DNA of 34,075 nt from Pseudomonadota bacterium (GTDB lineage Bacteria; Pseudomonadota; Alphaproteobacteria; Acetobacterales; Acetobacteraceae). The notes under the pieces are model-generated. The model worked only from the letters and a program-made list of their open reading frames with translations. It was not told the origin of the DNA and did no database searches. The stretch covers positions 1 through 34,075 of the forward strand of contig JAKBBM010000022.1 of the NCBI GenBank assembly GCA_021808545.1. Direction: 5' to 3'. Made by a program: the position numbers and the translations under genes. This document shows positions 16,553 to 23,397 of the stretch, piece by piece; position 1 is the stretch's first letter; each line of letters begins with the position of its first letter.

Positions 16553-18247
16553 TCAGAAGCTCTTTCCAGCATAGAGCAGAAAATGCTCGGCGATTGGCCC
16601 AAGCGTGTCGGCTGGCATGAACTGGAGCCCGCCCAGGATGATGATGACGCCGATGAGCAGAAAAGTGAAAAGCGGACCGGAGGTGGGAAAAGTACCAGAA
16701 ATTTCATTAAGTTTTGGCTTGGAGGCCAGCGATCCGGCAATGGCGAGGATAGGGATCATGAAAGCGAAGCGACCGAACAGCATTGCCGTGCCCAGTCCGT
16801 AATCGAGTAAGGGGGTGTTGGCGGAGAGACCGGCAAAGGCCGAGCCGTTATTCTCTGTTGCAGAGGTCCAGCCATAGAGCATTTCGGATAGCCCGTGCGG
16901 CCCGGCATTTTCGAGCGAGCCAAGGCCGGATTTGGTCATTAGAGAAAGACTGGCCCCACAGAGGATGAGGGCGGTCAAAACCAACACAGCCAGCATGGCG
17001 AGCTTGATCTCCTTGGCCTGCACTTTTTTGCCCAGATATTCCGGTGTGCGCCCCACCATGAGGCCCGCGATAAACACCGAGAGCAGCGCAAATACGATGA
17101 TGGTATAGAAGCCCGATCCCACACCGCCGGGCGTCACTTCGCCAAGCTGCATCAGAAACATCGGGATGGCGCCGCCTAGGGGGGTGTAGCTGTCGGTAAA
17201 GCTGTCCACGGCACCTGTGGACGTGCCCGTGGCGGAAACATTGAAGGTGGTGCTTGCGGGAATACCGAAGCGCACCTCTTTTCCTTCCCAATTGCCGCTG
17301 GCCTGGACACCTGCTGCGATTTGCTGCGGGTTGCCTGCGGCTTCGGCCGCATAGGCGCCCACGCAGCCAAGGGCAAGGATGATGGCCATGGCGGCCATCA
17401 GGGTCCGGCCCTGCGCCTTGTCCTTTACCATATGGCCAAAGGCGATGGGCATTGAGAAGCCAATGACCAGGATCAACCAGGTCTCGAGGAGGTTGGTCCA
17501 GGCATTGGGATTTTCAAACGGATGCGCGGAATTGGCGTTGAAGAACCCGCCGCCATTTGTACCCAGTTCTTTGATGGCTTCCTGGAGCGCCACAGGCCCG
17601 ATGGCAAGCGGCTGGGTGCCTGATTGAAGCGTATGCAGTGGCACAGCCTGGACAAAGGTTTGTGGGCTGCCCGCCAGGACCAGCAGCGTGGCGGCAATCA
17701 GCGCGATGGGAATGAGCAAATAGAGCGTAATACGTGTGAGGTCCGCGTAGAAATTGCCAAGCGTTTTCAGCCCTCTGCCGGTAAAGGCGCGCATCACGGC
17801 TGCCGCCGCGGCAATACCGGCAGCGGCGGAGAGGAACATGTGTACGCATAAGCCCAGCATCTGCGCACCGTTGGAAATCTGTTGCTCCGGTGTATAAGCC
17901 TGCCAATTTGTGTTGGTGGTGAAGCTAGCTGCCGTGTTGAACGCTAGGCGCGGCGACATGCCCGCGATATGCAGCGGGTTAAAGGGCAGATAATATTGCA
18001 GCCGTAAAATGGCATAGAGCAGCGCGAAATGGATGACACTGAGCAGCAGCAGGGCGATGGCATAGGATTGCCAGCCCATCTGGCGCGTTGCATCGACACC
18101 AGCCAGGCGGTAGATGCCTGTTTCCAATGGGCGCAGCCAGGTTACGCGGCCTTCGAAAATGGCGGCTATATAGCGGCCAAGCGGGAAGGCAGCCCCCAGC
18201 ACCAGCGCGAACACCAGCGCAATATAGAAGAGACCATAGATTGTCAT
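16553..18247 (-). CDS. kdpA: KdpA, K+-channel-like subunit
   Basis: This 564-aa polytopic membrane protein binds K+ from the periplasm through four selectivity-filter repeats. It starts MTIYGLFYI, and the first filter region is [11 protein letters not shown] (about 109-119). The second filter is [18 protein letters not shown], the most conserved KdpA segment, and a third lies near [21 protein letters not shown] 18247 is chosen because it begins 4 bp after the kdpF stop; a longer frame to 18319 is a shadow of kdpF. The subunit works with KdpB, KdpC and KdpF. Confidence 0.97.
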   Translation of the reverse strand: MTIYGLFYIALVFALVLGAAFPLGRYIAAIFEGRVTWLRPLETGIYRLAGVDATRQMGWQSYAIALLLLSVIHFALLYAILRLQYYLPFNPLHIAGMSPRLAFNTAASFTTNTNWQAYTPEQQISNGAQMLGLCVHMFLSAAAGIAAAAAVMRAFTGRGLKTLGNFYADLTRITLYLLIPIALIAATLLVLAGSPQTFVQAVPLHTLQSGTQPLAIGPVALQEAIKELGTNGGGFFNANSAHPFENPNAWTNLLETWLILVIGFSMPIAFGHMVKDKAQGRTLMAAMAIILALGCVGAYAAEAAGNPQQIAAGVQASGNWEGKEVRFGIPASTTFNVSATGTSTGAVDSFTDSYTPLGGAIPMFLMQLGEVTPGGVGSGFYTIIVFALLSVFIAGLMVGRTPEYLGKKVQAKEIKLAMLAVLVLTALILCGASLSLMTKSGLGSLENAGPHGLSEMLYGWTSATENNGSAFAGLSANTPLLDYGLGTAMLFGRFAFMIPILAIAGSLASKPKLNEISGTFPTSGPLFTFLLIGVIIILGGLQFMPADTLGPIAEHFLLYAGKSF

Positions 18248-18251
18248 GGGA

Positions 18252-18338
18252 TCAGAAATCCTCAGGCCGTAGCAAGGCCCAGACGAGATAGACGAGCAGC
18301 AGAGCGGAGATGGCGCCACCGGCGATAAGGTCGGGCAT
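18252..18338 (-). CDS. kdpF: KdpF, small stabilising subunit of the K+ pump
   Basis: This 28-aa ORF was found by direct reading and is too short for common ORF cut-offs. It starts MPDLIAGGAISALLLVYLVW and ends LLRPEDF. It is one membrane helix with a short charged tail, matching KdpF in length, in its xGYLVYAL-like helix end and in its acidic-aromatic C-terminus. KdpF sits in the KdpFABC complex and stabilises it. Its ATG shares one base with the stop of the 27-aa ORF upstream (TGATG), and kdpA starts 4 bp downstream, so all three are coupled. Confidence 0.9.
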   Translation of the reverse strand: MPDLIAGGAISALLLVYLVWALLRPEDF

Positions 18339-18421
18339 CACACGCGCGCGCAGGCCGGGACATAGAGAAGCAATAGAGCGAAAATGATAGCGCCCGCAGT
18401 TATGGAAATGAGATCACCCAT
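18338..18421 (-). CDS. 27-aa single-helix membrane ORF, first gene of the kdp operon
   Basis: The ORF starts at ATG 18421 behind a strong AAAGGAG site (18434-18428). It encodes MGDLISITAGAIIFALLLLY followed by VPACARV, one hydrophobic helix with a short cysteine-containing tail. Its TGA overlaps the kdpF ATG by one base (TGATG). The ribosome site, coupling and membrane character support real translation. From memory, short ORFs with a YVxAC(E/A)R(L/V) ending occur ahead of kdpF in other proteobacteria, but I cannot check this here. A likely role is an extra small Kdp subunit or a translational leader. Its function is unknown. Confidence 0.65.
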   Translation of the reverse strand: MGDLISITAGAIIFALLLLYVPACARV

Positions 18422-18658
18422 GACAGGCTCCTTTCAGCCAGCTGGTGTGCGCGCGGTCGCATAAAATTTATATGTGGAATATCCATCTGCCGCATAAAGA
18501 GGGCATAAATCTTGGTATTTGTTTGATAGCAGCAAGCCAGTTCGGTTACCGTTTTGCTGATGGTGGCAACCGCTTACGGCTCTTAGGCTGGAGGCTATGG
18601 CTGCTTACTGGGAAGCCTCTCGCCTCTGGGAACGGCCATAATGGGCGCAAATTCCCCA
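18422..18658. other. Intergenic region: kdp promoter and metF 3' flank
   Basis: These 237 bases separate metF from the kdp operon, both on minus. The kdp-proximal half is AT-rich and holds the TTTATGC boxes. The metF-proximal half has an imperfect hairpin (GAGGCT 18591-18596 with AGCCTC 18614-18619, 17-base loop) without a T-run, so it is a weak terminator candidate. No ORF or RNA gene is seen. Confidence 0.5.
18459..18509 (-). promoter_or_regulatory. Candidate KdpE operator: three phased TTTATGC boxes
   Basis: On the minus strand TTTATGC occurs at 18509-18503, 18498-18492 and 18465-18459. The spacings are 11 and 33 bp, both multiples of one helical turn of 11 bp. A TATAAA (18472-18467) lies about 20 bp below the first pair and could be the -10, which would put the pair at the -35 region. 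Tandem direct repeats one turn apart are the usual form of OmpR/KdpE-family sites. The role is inferred. Confidence 0.55.
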
Positions 18659-19519
18659 TCACCCCACAGCGCGCTTGCCCAGCAGCAGGCACAGCGCCTG
18701 GGTTAAAGGTGCCCGGTTGAGCGTGTAGAAATGAAAATGCCGCACCCCTTCGGCCTGCAAGGCGCGGCATAAATCCGCGGCCAGTGTCGCAGCCACAAGC
18801 TGGCGGGTTTCGGGCTGTTCATCCAGCCCTTCCAGCACGCTGTTCATTGCCGGGGGAATGGCAGCACCGCATTGGGCCGCGAATTTGCGCGCCTGCGCGA
18901 CATTAACAATGGGCAGAATCCCCGGCACCAGCTCCGCCGTGATTCCCACTGCAACCGCGCGGTCGCGAAAACGCAAATAGGTTTCGGCGCTGAAAAAAAA
19001 TTGCGTGATCGCGCGGTCGGCCCCGGCATCGAGCTTGGCTTTTAAATTATCGAGATCAGCGGCGAGGTTTGGCGAATCCGGGTGGCCCTCGGGGTAAGCG
19101 GCAACCGAAATCTCGAACGGCGCCACCTGCTTCAGCCCCGCCACCAGGGCGGCGGCATTGGCGTAACCTTGGGGATGCGGCACGAACGGGCCGCCGCCGG
19201 GTGCATCGCCACGCAGGGCCACGATATGGCGCACCCCCGCCGCCCAGTAAGAGCGGGCGATGTCACCGATTTCGCTTTTATCCGCGCCAACGCAGGTCAG
19301 ATGTGCTGCGGCGGGCAGGGATGTTTCACGCACGATCCGTGTAACCGTGCCGTGCGTGCGCTCACGCGTGGAGCCGTCGGCGCCATAGGTTACGGAAACA
19401 AAACGCGGCGCCAGCGGGACGAGATGGCGCAACGACTCCCACAATGTTTCCTCCATCTTCTCCGTCTTGGGCGGAAAGAATTCAAACGAGACGGAAAGAT
19501 CGGAATCGGGGATGGTCAT
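18659..19519 (-). CDS. metF: Methylenetetrahydrofolate reductase
   Basis: This 286-aa flavoprotein reduces 5,10-methylene-THF to 5-methyl-THF for methionine synthesis. The TIM-barrel signatures are FEFFPPKT near residue 12, SVTYGADGST, HLTCVG, VALRGD (GDxP loop), AAYPEGHPDSPN, ITQFFF, GILPI and the C-terminal HFYTLNR. The ATG at 19519 overlaps the stop of the upstream regulator gene (ATGA), so the two are one operon. The gene order regulator-metF suggests control by the methyl-cycle status of the cell. Confidence 0.96.
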   Translation of the reverse strand: MTIPDSDLSVSFEFFPPKTEKMEETLWESLRHLVPLAPRFVSVTYGADGSTRERTHGTVTRIVRETSLPAAAHLTCVGADKSEIGDIARSYWAAGVRHIVALRGDAPGGGPFVPHPQGYANAAALVAGLKQVAPFEISVAAYPEGHPDSPNLAADLDNLKAKLDAGADRAITQFFFSAETYLRFRDRAVAVGITAELVPGILPIVNVAQARKFAAQCGAAIPPAMNSVLEGLDEQPETRQLVAATLAADLCRALQAEGVRHFHFYTLNRAPLTQALCLLLGKRAVG

Positions 19520-20475
19520 AGAGAGGTTTCCTCCTGTGGGGGGCGTTGCCCGAGCCAGAGATGAACAGTGAGTTCCTCGCCAGCCAGGCGCTGGGGGGGA
19601 TGGGCGCGCAAGCCGGCGGCGGCAAACCAGGCGACGATTTGCGCATCGCTGAAGCCAAGTCTGGCATGGGCGTGGCGGTCGCGTAGATCCTCGCGTTCAT
19701 GCGGGCCGAAATCGGCGATCAGCAGCCGCCCATTGGGGGCCAGAATGCGCGCGGCTTCGGCCACCGCTGCCTCGGGCTGCTGGGCGTAATGCAAAACCTG
19801 ATGCAAAATCACGAGATCGGCCGAGGCGCTGGGCAGTGGCAGGGCGTACATATCGCCTTGGTGCAGTTCGGCCCGCGAGAGCCCGGCCTGGGCCAGCTTG
19901 GCGCGCGCCATGCGCAGCATTTCAGGGCTGCGGTCTATGCCCACGGCTCTATCAGCCGTGGCGCCGAACAGCTTAATCATCCGCCCGGTGCCGGTGCCGA
20001 TATCGACCAGCCGGCCAGGTGGTTCTGGGCCCAGAAGGTCGCGCATCGCGGCTTCCACCTCGGCCTCGGCCACATGCAAGGAGCGGATCGCATCCCACGC
20101 CGCCGCATGGGCGTTGAAATAATCCTCGGCCTGGCGGGCGCGCTCAGCCCGCACGGCGGCCAGACGGGCGCGGTCGGCAATGGTCCAATGGTCCTCGCCG
20201 CTGCCAGCGGTCCAGGAATCAAGCGCCTCCAGCAGCGGGCGGGTGCGCCCGGTCTCGCCCAGGCCCAGGAACGTCCAGCTGCCCTCGCGCCGGCGCGCGG
20301 CGATGCCGGCATCGGCCAGGATACGGATATGGCGCGAGACGCGCGGCTGACTCTGCCCCAAAACCTGAGCAAGCTCGCCCACAGACAGCTCCATCTCCCG
20401 CAGCAAGGCGAGGATGCGCAGGCGCGTGGGGTCGGCCAGGGCGGCGAAGATCTGGAGCGGGTCGGGCATTTCCAT
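19516..20475 (-). CDS. ArsR-family regulator fused to a SAM-dependent methyltransferase fold (SahR-like)
   Basis: The protein is about 317-319 aa. An N-terminal ArsR winged helix (about 1-75; LADPTRLRILALLREMELSV, then LGQSQPRVSRHIRIL) is joined to a class I methyltransferase domain with motif I LVDIGTGTGRM (about 154-164) and the DLVILHQVLHY and GRLLIADF strands. No CxC-type ArsR metal site is visible. In known SahR proteins the methyltransferase fold binds S-adenosylhomocysteine and serves as a sensor; whether this one also catalyses methylation is open. It is coupled to metF. Three ATGs compete (20481, 20475, 20469). The first overlaps the likely -10, so 20475 or 20469 is preferred. Confidence 0.88.
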   Translation of the reverse strand: MEMPDPLQIFAALADPTRLRILALLREMELSVGELAQVLGQSQPRVSRHIRILADAGIAARRREGSWTFLGLGETGRTRPLLEALDSWTAGSGEDHWTIADRARLAAVRAERARQAEDYFNAHAAAWDAIRSLHVAEAEVEAAMRDLLGPEPPGRLVDIGTGTGRMIKLFGATADRAVGIDRSPEMLRMARAKLAQAGLSRAELHQGDMYALPLPSASADLVILHQVLHYAQQPEAAVAEAARILAPNGRLLIADFGPHEREDLRDRHAHARLGFSDAQIVAWFAAAGLRAHPPQRLAGEELTVHLWLGQRPPQEETSL

Positions 20476-20478
20476 GCC

Positions 20479-20507
20479 CATATAAAGATATATTTATGTG
20501 TGTGCAA
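20479..20507 (-). promoter_or_regulatory. Promoter with palindromic operator for the SahR-like gene and metF
   Basis: On the minus strand TTGCAC (20507-20502) and TATATG (20484-20479) are exactly 17 bp apart. A 22-bp imperfect palindrome (20479-20500; half-sites CATATAAAGAT and CACATAAATAT, 9 of 11 matching) fills the spacer and the -10. This is the geometry of an autorepressor site. The transcript would start at about 20472-20475, leaving almost no leader before the ATG at 20475 or 20469. Confidence 0.55.
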
Positions 20508-20562
20508 TCATCTCCGGGCGGAGGTGGCCAGACCGCATCCGCCGCACCGGTTAAGTTTGAGC

Positions 20563-20630
20563 GGGCGATCCGCCGGGCTTGATTGGGCTGCCTGGTTTCG
20601 CAGCACCCCATCGTGGCCAGCCGATCGCCC
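20563..20630. repeat. Inverted repeat with inner stem in the 3' flank of the deacylase gene
   Basis: GGGCGATC (20563-20570) and GATCGCCC (20623-20630) are exact complements 52 bases apart. Between them GGGCTGC and GCAGCACCC (20585-20608) can form a bulged inner stem. The element starts 9 bases below the deacylase stop on minus. It may be an RNA 3' structure or terminator without a T-run; nothing else is seen here. Confidence 0.4.
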
Positions 20631-20638
20631 TTCTCCTG

Positions 20639-22351
20639 TCAGGCCGCACGGATTAGCCGGCCGGGCAGACAGCCGGTCAGTTCACCATGACGAGACACAA
20701 CCTGGCCGGCGATCATCGTCAGCTCATAGCCAATCGAACGCTGGATCAAACGGCGCCCGCCGGCGGGCAGATCGTGGCAAATAAGCGGGGCGCCAAGCCC
20801 CAGCCGCGCCAGATCGATCACGTTGATGTCCGCGCGCTTACCGGCAGCCAGTTCACCGCGATCATTCAGCCCAACCACCCGCGCGGTTGCCTGCGTTAAG
20901 CGGTGCACCATGTCAGCCACCGTCTTGCGGCCACGCTGCCGATCGCGCGCCCAGTGGCTGAGCGCGAAGGTGGAAAAGCTGGCATCGCAGATCGTGCCGA
21001 CATGCGCGCCGCCATCGCCCAGCCCAAGCACAATGTCAGGATGGGACAGAATCTCGCCGACCGCATCAAGGCTTCCATCGGCATAGTTTGCCATTGCCAA
21101 ATACAGCAGCCCACCATTTTCTCCCTCGGCCATCACGTCATACGCCAATTCTTCGGGGGTGATCCCGAGCGCGCGCGCCCGGCCCGCGATGCTGCGTTCT
21201 GGCGGCTGTTCGTAATCGGGCTCATCGCCCAGCAGAAACATATGCTCGAAATCGCGGACCGCGCGGCCCAGCACCAGGGCTGGGTCTGGATCGACCGGTT
21301 CGGCCAAAATCGCGGCGCGAATGTCTGGGCGGCGTAACTGCTCCAGGCGTGCCGCCAAGGGCAGGGCGGCGAGCCGGACAAAAGTGGGGGTGGTGTAAAA
21401 AGGGTTCAGCGTCAGATCAAAGCCCAGAATCATGCCAATCCCCCGCGGTATCAGCTGGCCTTTCATGACAAGCCCCTCCGCATTGGCTGCGGCAAGTTCG
21501 TTCAGCAGGCGCGGATAGCTGTAGGGACCGGTATTGCCGGTGCCGATGGAAAAGGTCAGCGGCCGTCCTGAGGCCCGCGCCAATTCGCGCATGGCATCCA
21601 GGTTGGCGTCTGGCAGGTGGATATCCTCGACAATCTGAAACACCCCCCGGCCCTTGGCCCGTAGAACCTCGGCAAACGCCAACAACTCGGCCTGTGCGGC
21701 CTGATAGGTCGGGATTGCCTTGCCGTCGCTGGAACGGTGGAACAAGCTGCGCGACGTGGCGATGCCCAGCGCGCCGTGATCAAGCGCCTGATCCAGCAGA
21801 CGGCACATTTCTTGGATGTCGGCGGGGGTCGCGGGCTCGCGGTTCGCGCCGCGCTGCCCCATGACGTAAACCCGCAGCGGCGCATGTGGAACATAAGCCG
21901 CCACATCCATGTCGTACTGGCGTGAGGCGAGAAAGTTGAGATAGTCGGGGAATGTCTCCCAGGTCCAGGGAAGCCCCTCGGTCAGGACCGGGTGCGGAAT
22001 ATCCTCGACCCCCTCCATCAGGCGCACCATGGCATCGCGTGATGCGGCATCGCCACGGCATGGCGCAAAGCCGACCCCGCAATTGCCGATCACCGCCGTG
22101 GTCACCCCATGGTAAGATGATGGCGACAGATGATTGTCCCAGGTGACCTGCCCGTCATAATGGGTGTGAATATCGACAAAGCCAGGTGTGACAAGCCGCC
22201 CCTTCGCGTCGATTTCGGTCTTGCCGGGAGCCAGGCCAAGGCCGATTTCGGCGATCAATCCACCCGCAATGGCCACATCGGCGACGAAGGGTGCGCGCCC
22301 CGTTCCATCAACCACCGTACCGCCACGAATCACGGTATCGAAAGCGCTCAT
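20639..22351 (-). CDS. N-acyl-D-amino-acid deacylase-type amidohydrolase (amidohydrolase family 3)
   Basis: The 570-aa cytosolic metal hydrolase begins with the composite beta-sandwich ([12 protein letters not shown] at 8-19) and the barrel motif [13 protein letters not shown], with metal ligands H62 and H64. [13 protein letters not shown] carries the cysteine seen in D-aminoacylases. [15 protein letters not shown] holds the catalytic aspartate region, and [15 protein letters not shown] closes the sandwich. The family hydrolyses N-acyl-D-amino acids or related amides, and the substrate cannot be read from sequence. Its ATG overlaps the stop of the TauD-like gene (ATGA), so both products are made together. 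No transporter or regulator belongs to the pair. Confidence 0.85.
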   Translation of the reverse strand: MSAFDTVIRGGTVVDGTGRAPFVADVAIAGGLIAEIGLGLAPGKTEIDAKGRLVTPGFVDIHTHYDGQVTWDNHLSPSSYHGVTTAVIGNCGVGFAPCRGDAASRDAMVRLMEGVEDIPHPVLTEGLPWTWETFPDYLNFLASRQYDMDVAAYVPHAPLRVYVMGQRGANREPATPADIQEMCRLLDQALDHGALGIATSRSLFHRSSDGKAIPTYQAAQAELLAFAEVLRAKGRGVFQIVEDIHLPDANLDAMRELARASGRPLTFSIGTGNTGPYSYPRLLNELAAANAEGLVMKGQLIPRGIGMILGFDLTLNPFYTTPTFVRLAALPLAARLEQLRRPDIRAAILAEPVDPDPALVLGRAVRDFEHMFLLGDEPDYEQPPERSIAGRARALGITPEELAYDVMAEGENGGLLYLAMANYADGSLDAVGEILSHPDIVLGLGDGGAHVGTICDASFSTFALSHWARDRQRGRKTVADMVHRLTQATARVVGLNDRGELAAGKRADINVIDLARLGLGAPLICHDLPAGGRRLIQRSIGYELTMIAGQVVSRHGELTGCLPGRLIRAA

Positions 22352-23262
22352 GCCGGCATCTCCTCTTTGGCCGCGTTCGGTAAGACCCGCCCCATCGCGA
22401 CGCCGCCCTTGATCGTGGTGCGGTGGACCACCCGGATCTGATCGACCGGATGGCCCAAGGCGGCATGCATCGTGCGCCGGTTATCCCACAGCACCATGTC
22501 GTTATTTTCCCATTCATGGATGTACTGGAACCGTGGCTGCAGCGCGTGATCGATCAGCCGGCGGATCAGCGCGTCACCCTTTTCATTACGCTGTCCGATA
22601 ATATGGTCGATGTTCAGCGTGCTGACGTTCAACACCTTGCGTCCGGTTTCGGGATGAACCCAAACCAGCGGATTGGCGACCGGCGGGAAGTCGGGATACT
22701 GGTCCTTGCGCGGGGATAACCGGGTGCCCCCCTGCTGGTTGAAGCGCATTTCCTCTAACCCGGGGCGAAAGAGATAGACCGCTTCGAGGTCCGCGATCTC
22801 GTCCTTGGTGGCGTCATCCAGCTCATCATAGGCGGCGGCCGTGTCGAGCCATCCGGTCTGGCCGCCGGTTTCGGCCTTGCGGACCATCCGCAGCAACGCC
22901 CCCGCATTGGGCGTGGTTGTGAAGGCCAGATCGGTGTGCCACGGAATCCGCTGGGCGGTGGCCACGCCGTCAAACTCATAGACCGGGCCGCCCCCGCCCC
23001 CCTCGTTCGTGAGCAGGATCAGTTCCGGATAACCTTGCAAGCGAAATTTCTCGATCGGGTGGGGCTCAAGTTCGCCAAAGCAGCGGCTGAGTTCCAGTTG
23101 CACATCAGGCGACGTGCCAATGCCGCGAAAGACCAGCACGCCGTGGTCCAGCCAAACTTGCTTTAACGCCGCGGCGGTATCGGGCGTGATGCCGCCCGCG
23201 ATATCCAACCCCACGATTTCTCGGCCAAAGCCGCCATCTAGCTTGCGCACCTCAAAATTCAT
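22348..23262 (-). CDS. TauD/TfdA-family Fe(II)/2-oxoglutarate dioxygenase
   Basis: This 304-aa cytosolic enzyme has the complete facial triad, H109-x-D111 in WHTDLAF and H266 in RTMHAALG. R281 (VVHRTTI) probably binds 2-oxoglutarate. The core WENNDMVLWDNR matches the TauD double-stranded beta-helix. The family couples decarboxylation of 2-oxoglutarate to hydroxylation of small acids such as taurine, alkylsulfonates or aryloxyacetates, and the substrate here is unknown. ATG 23262 with GGGGGAG just upstream is preferred over the in-frame extension to 23304. The gene overlaps the deacylase by 4 bp, suggesting sequential steps, for example N-acyl cleavage and then oxidation of the freed acid. Confidence 0.88.
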   Translation of the reverse strand: MNFEVRKLDGGFGREIVGLDIAGGITPDTAAALKQVWLDHGVLVFRGIGTSPDVQLELSRCFGELEPHPIEKFRLQGYPELILLTNEGGGGGPVYEFDGVATAQRIPWHTDLAFTTTPNAGALLRMVRKAETGGQTGWLDTAAAYDELDDATKDEIADLEAVYLFRPGLEEMRFNQQGGTRLSPRKDQYPDFPPVANPLVWVHPETGRKVLNVSTLNIDHIIGQRNEKGDALIRRLIDHALQPRFQYIHEWENNDMVLWDNRRTMHAALGHPVDQIRVVHRTTIKGGVAMGRVLPNAAKEEMPA

Positions 23263-23326
23263 GTTTCTCCCCCGTCTTATGAATTGAATTTGCAAGGTCC
23301 ACATTGCGCGCCATTCAGCCCCGCCG

Positions 23327-23346
23327 CATCATCCAAATGCATGATG
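23327..23346. promoter_or_regulatory. Inverted repeat upstream of the TauD-like gene
   Basis: CATCAT (23327-23332) and ATGATG (23341-23346) are exact complements around an 8-base spacer, 64 bp upstream of the TauD-like ATG. It could be an operator for the two-gene operon. No matching regulator is nearby. Confidence 0.25.
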
Positions 23347-23372
23347 AGCGGCCGCCGGTTTTGTAAATCTCA

Positions 23373-23387
23373 GCCGCCAGGGGCGGC
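23373..23387 (-). terminator. GC hairpin after the P-type ATPase gene
   Basis: GCCGCC-AGG-GGCGGC (plus-strand reading) forms a 6-bp stem with a 3-base loop, 10 bases below the ATPase stop at 23398. On minus the following bases are TGAGATTTAC, a poor T-tract, so its strength is doubtful. Confidence 0.4.
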
Positions 23388-23397
23388 GGTGCCGGTG

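Noticed and set aside
16552-16740. N-terminal extension of KdpB
   Set aside because: This stretch is out-of-frame reading of the kdpA 3' end; the family N-terminus is at ATG 16551.
15602-16810. 402-codon plus-strand ORF opposite kdpB
   Set aside because: It is the antisense of a fully supported KdpB with all P-type ATPase motifs, and its composition (Ser/Thr/Pro/Arg) is that of a GC-rich shadow frame.
18591-18619. Hairpin after metF as a riboswitch or strong terminator
   Set aside because: Only six pairs with a 17-base loop and no T-run, and it matches no SAM or SAH riboswitch core that I could recognise.
19699-20784. 361-codon plus-strand ORF opposite the metF regulator
   Set aside because: It crosses a promoter region and the end of the deacylase gene and has shadow-frame composition.
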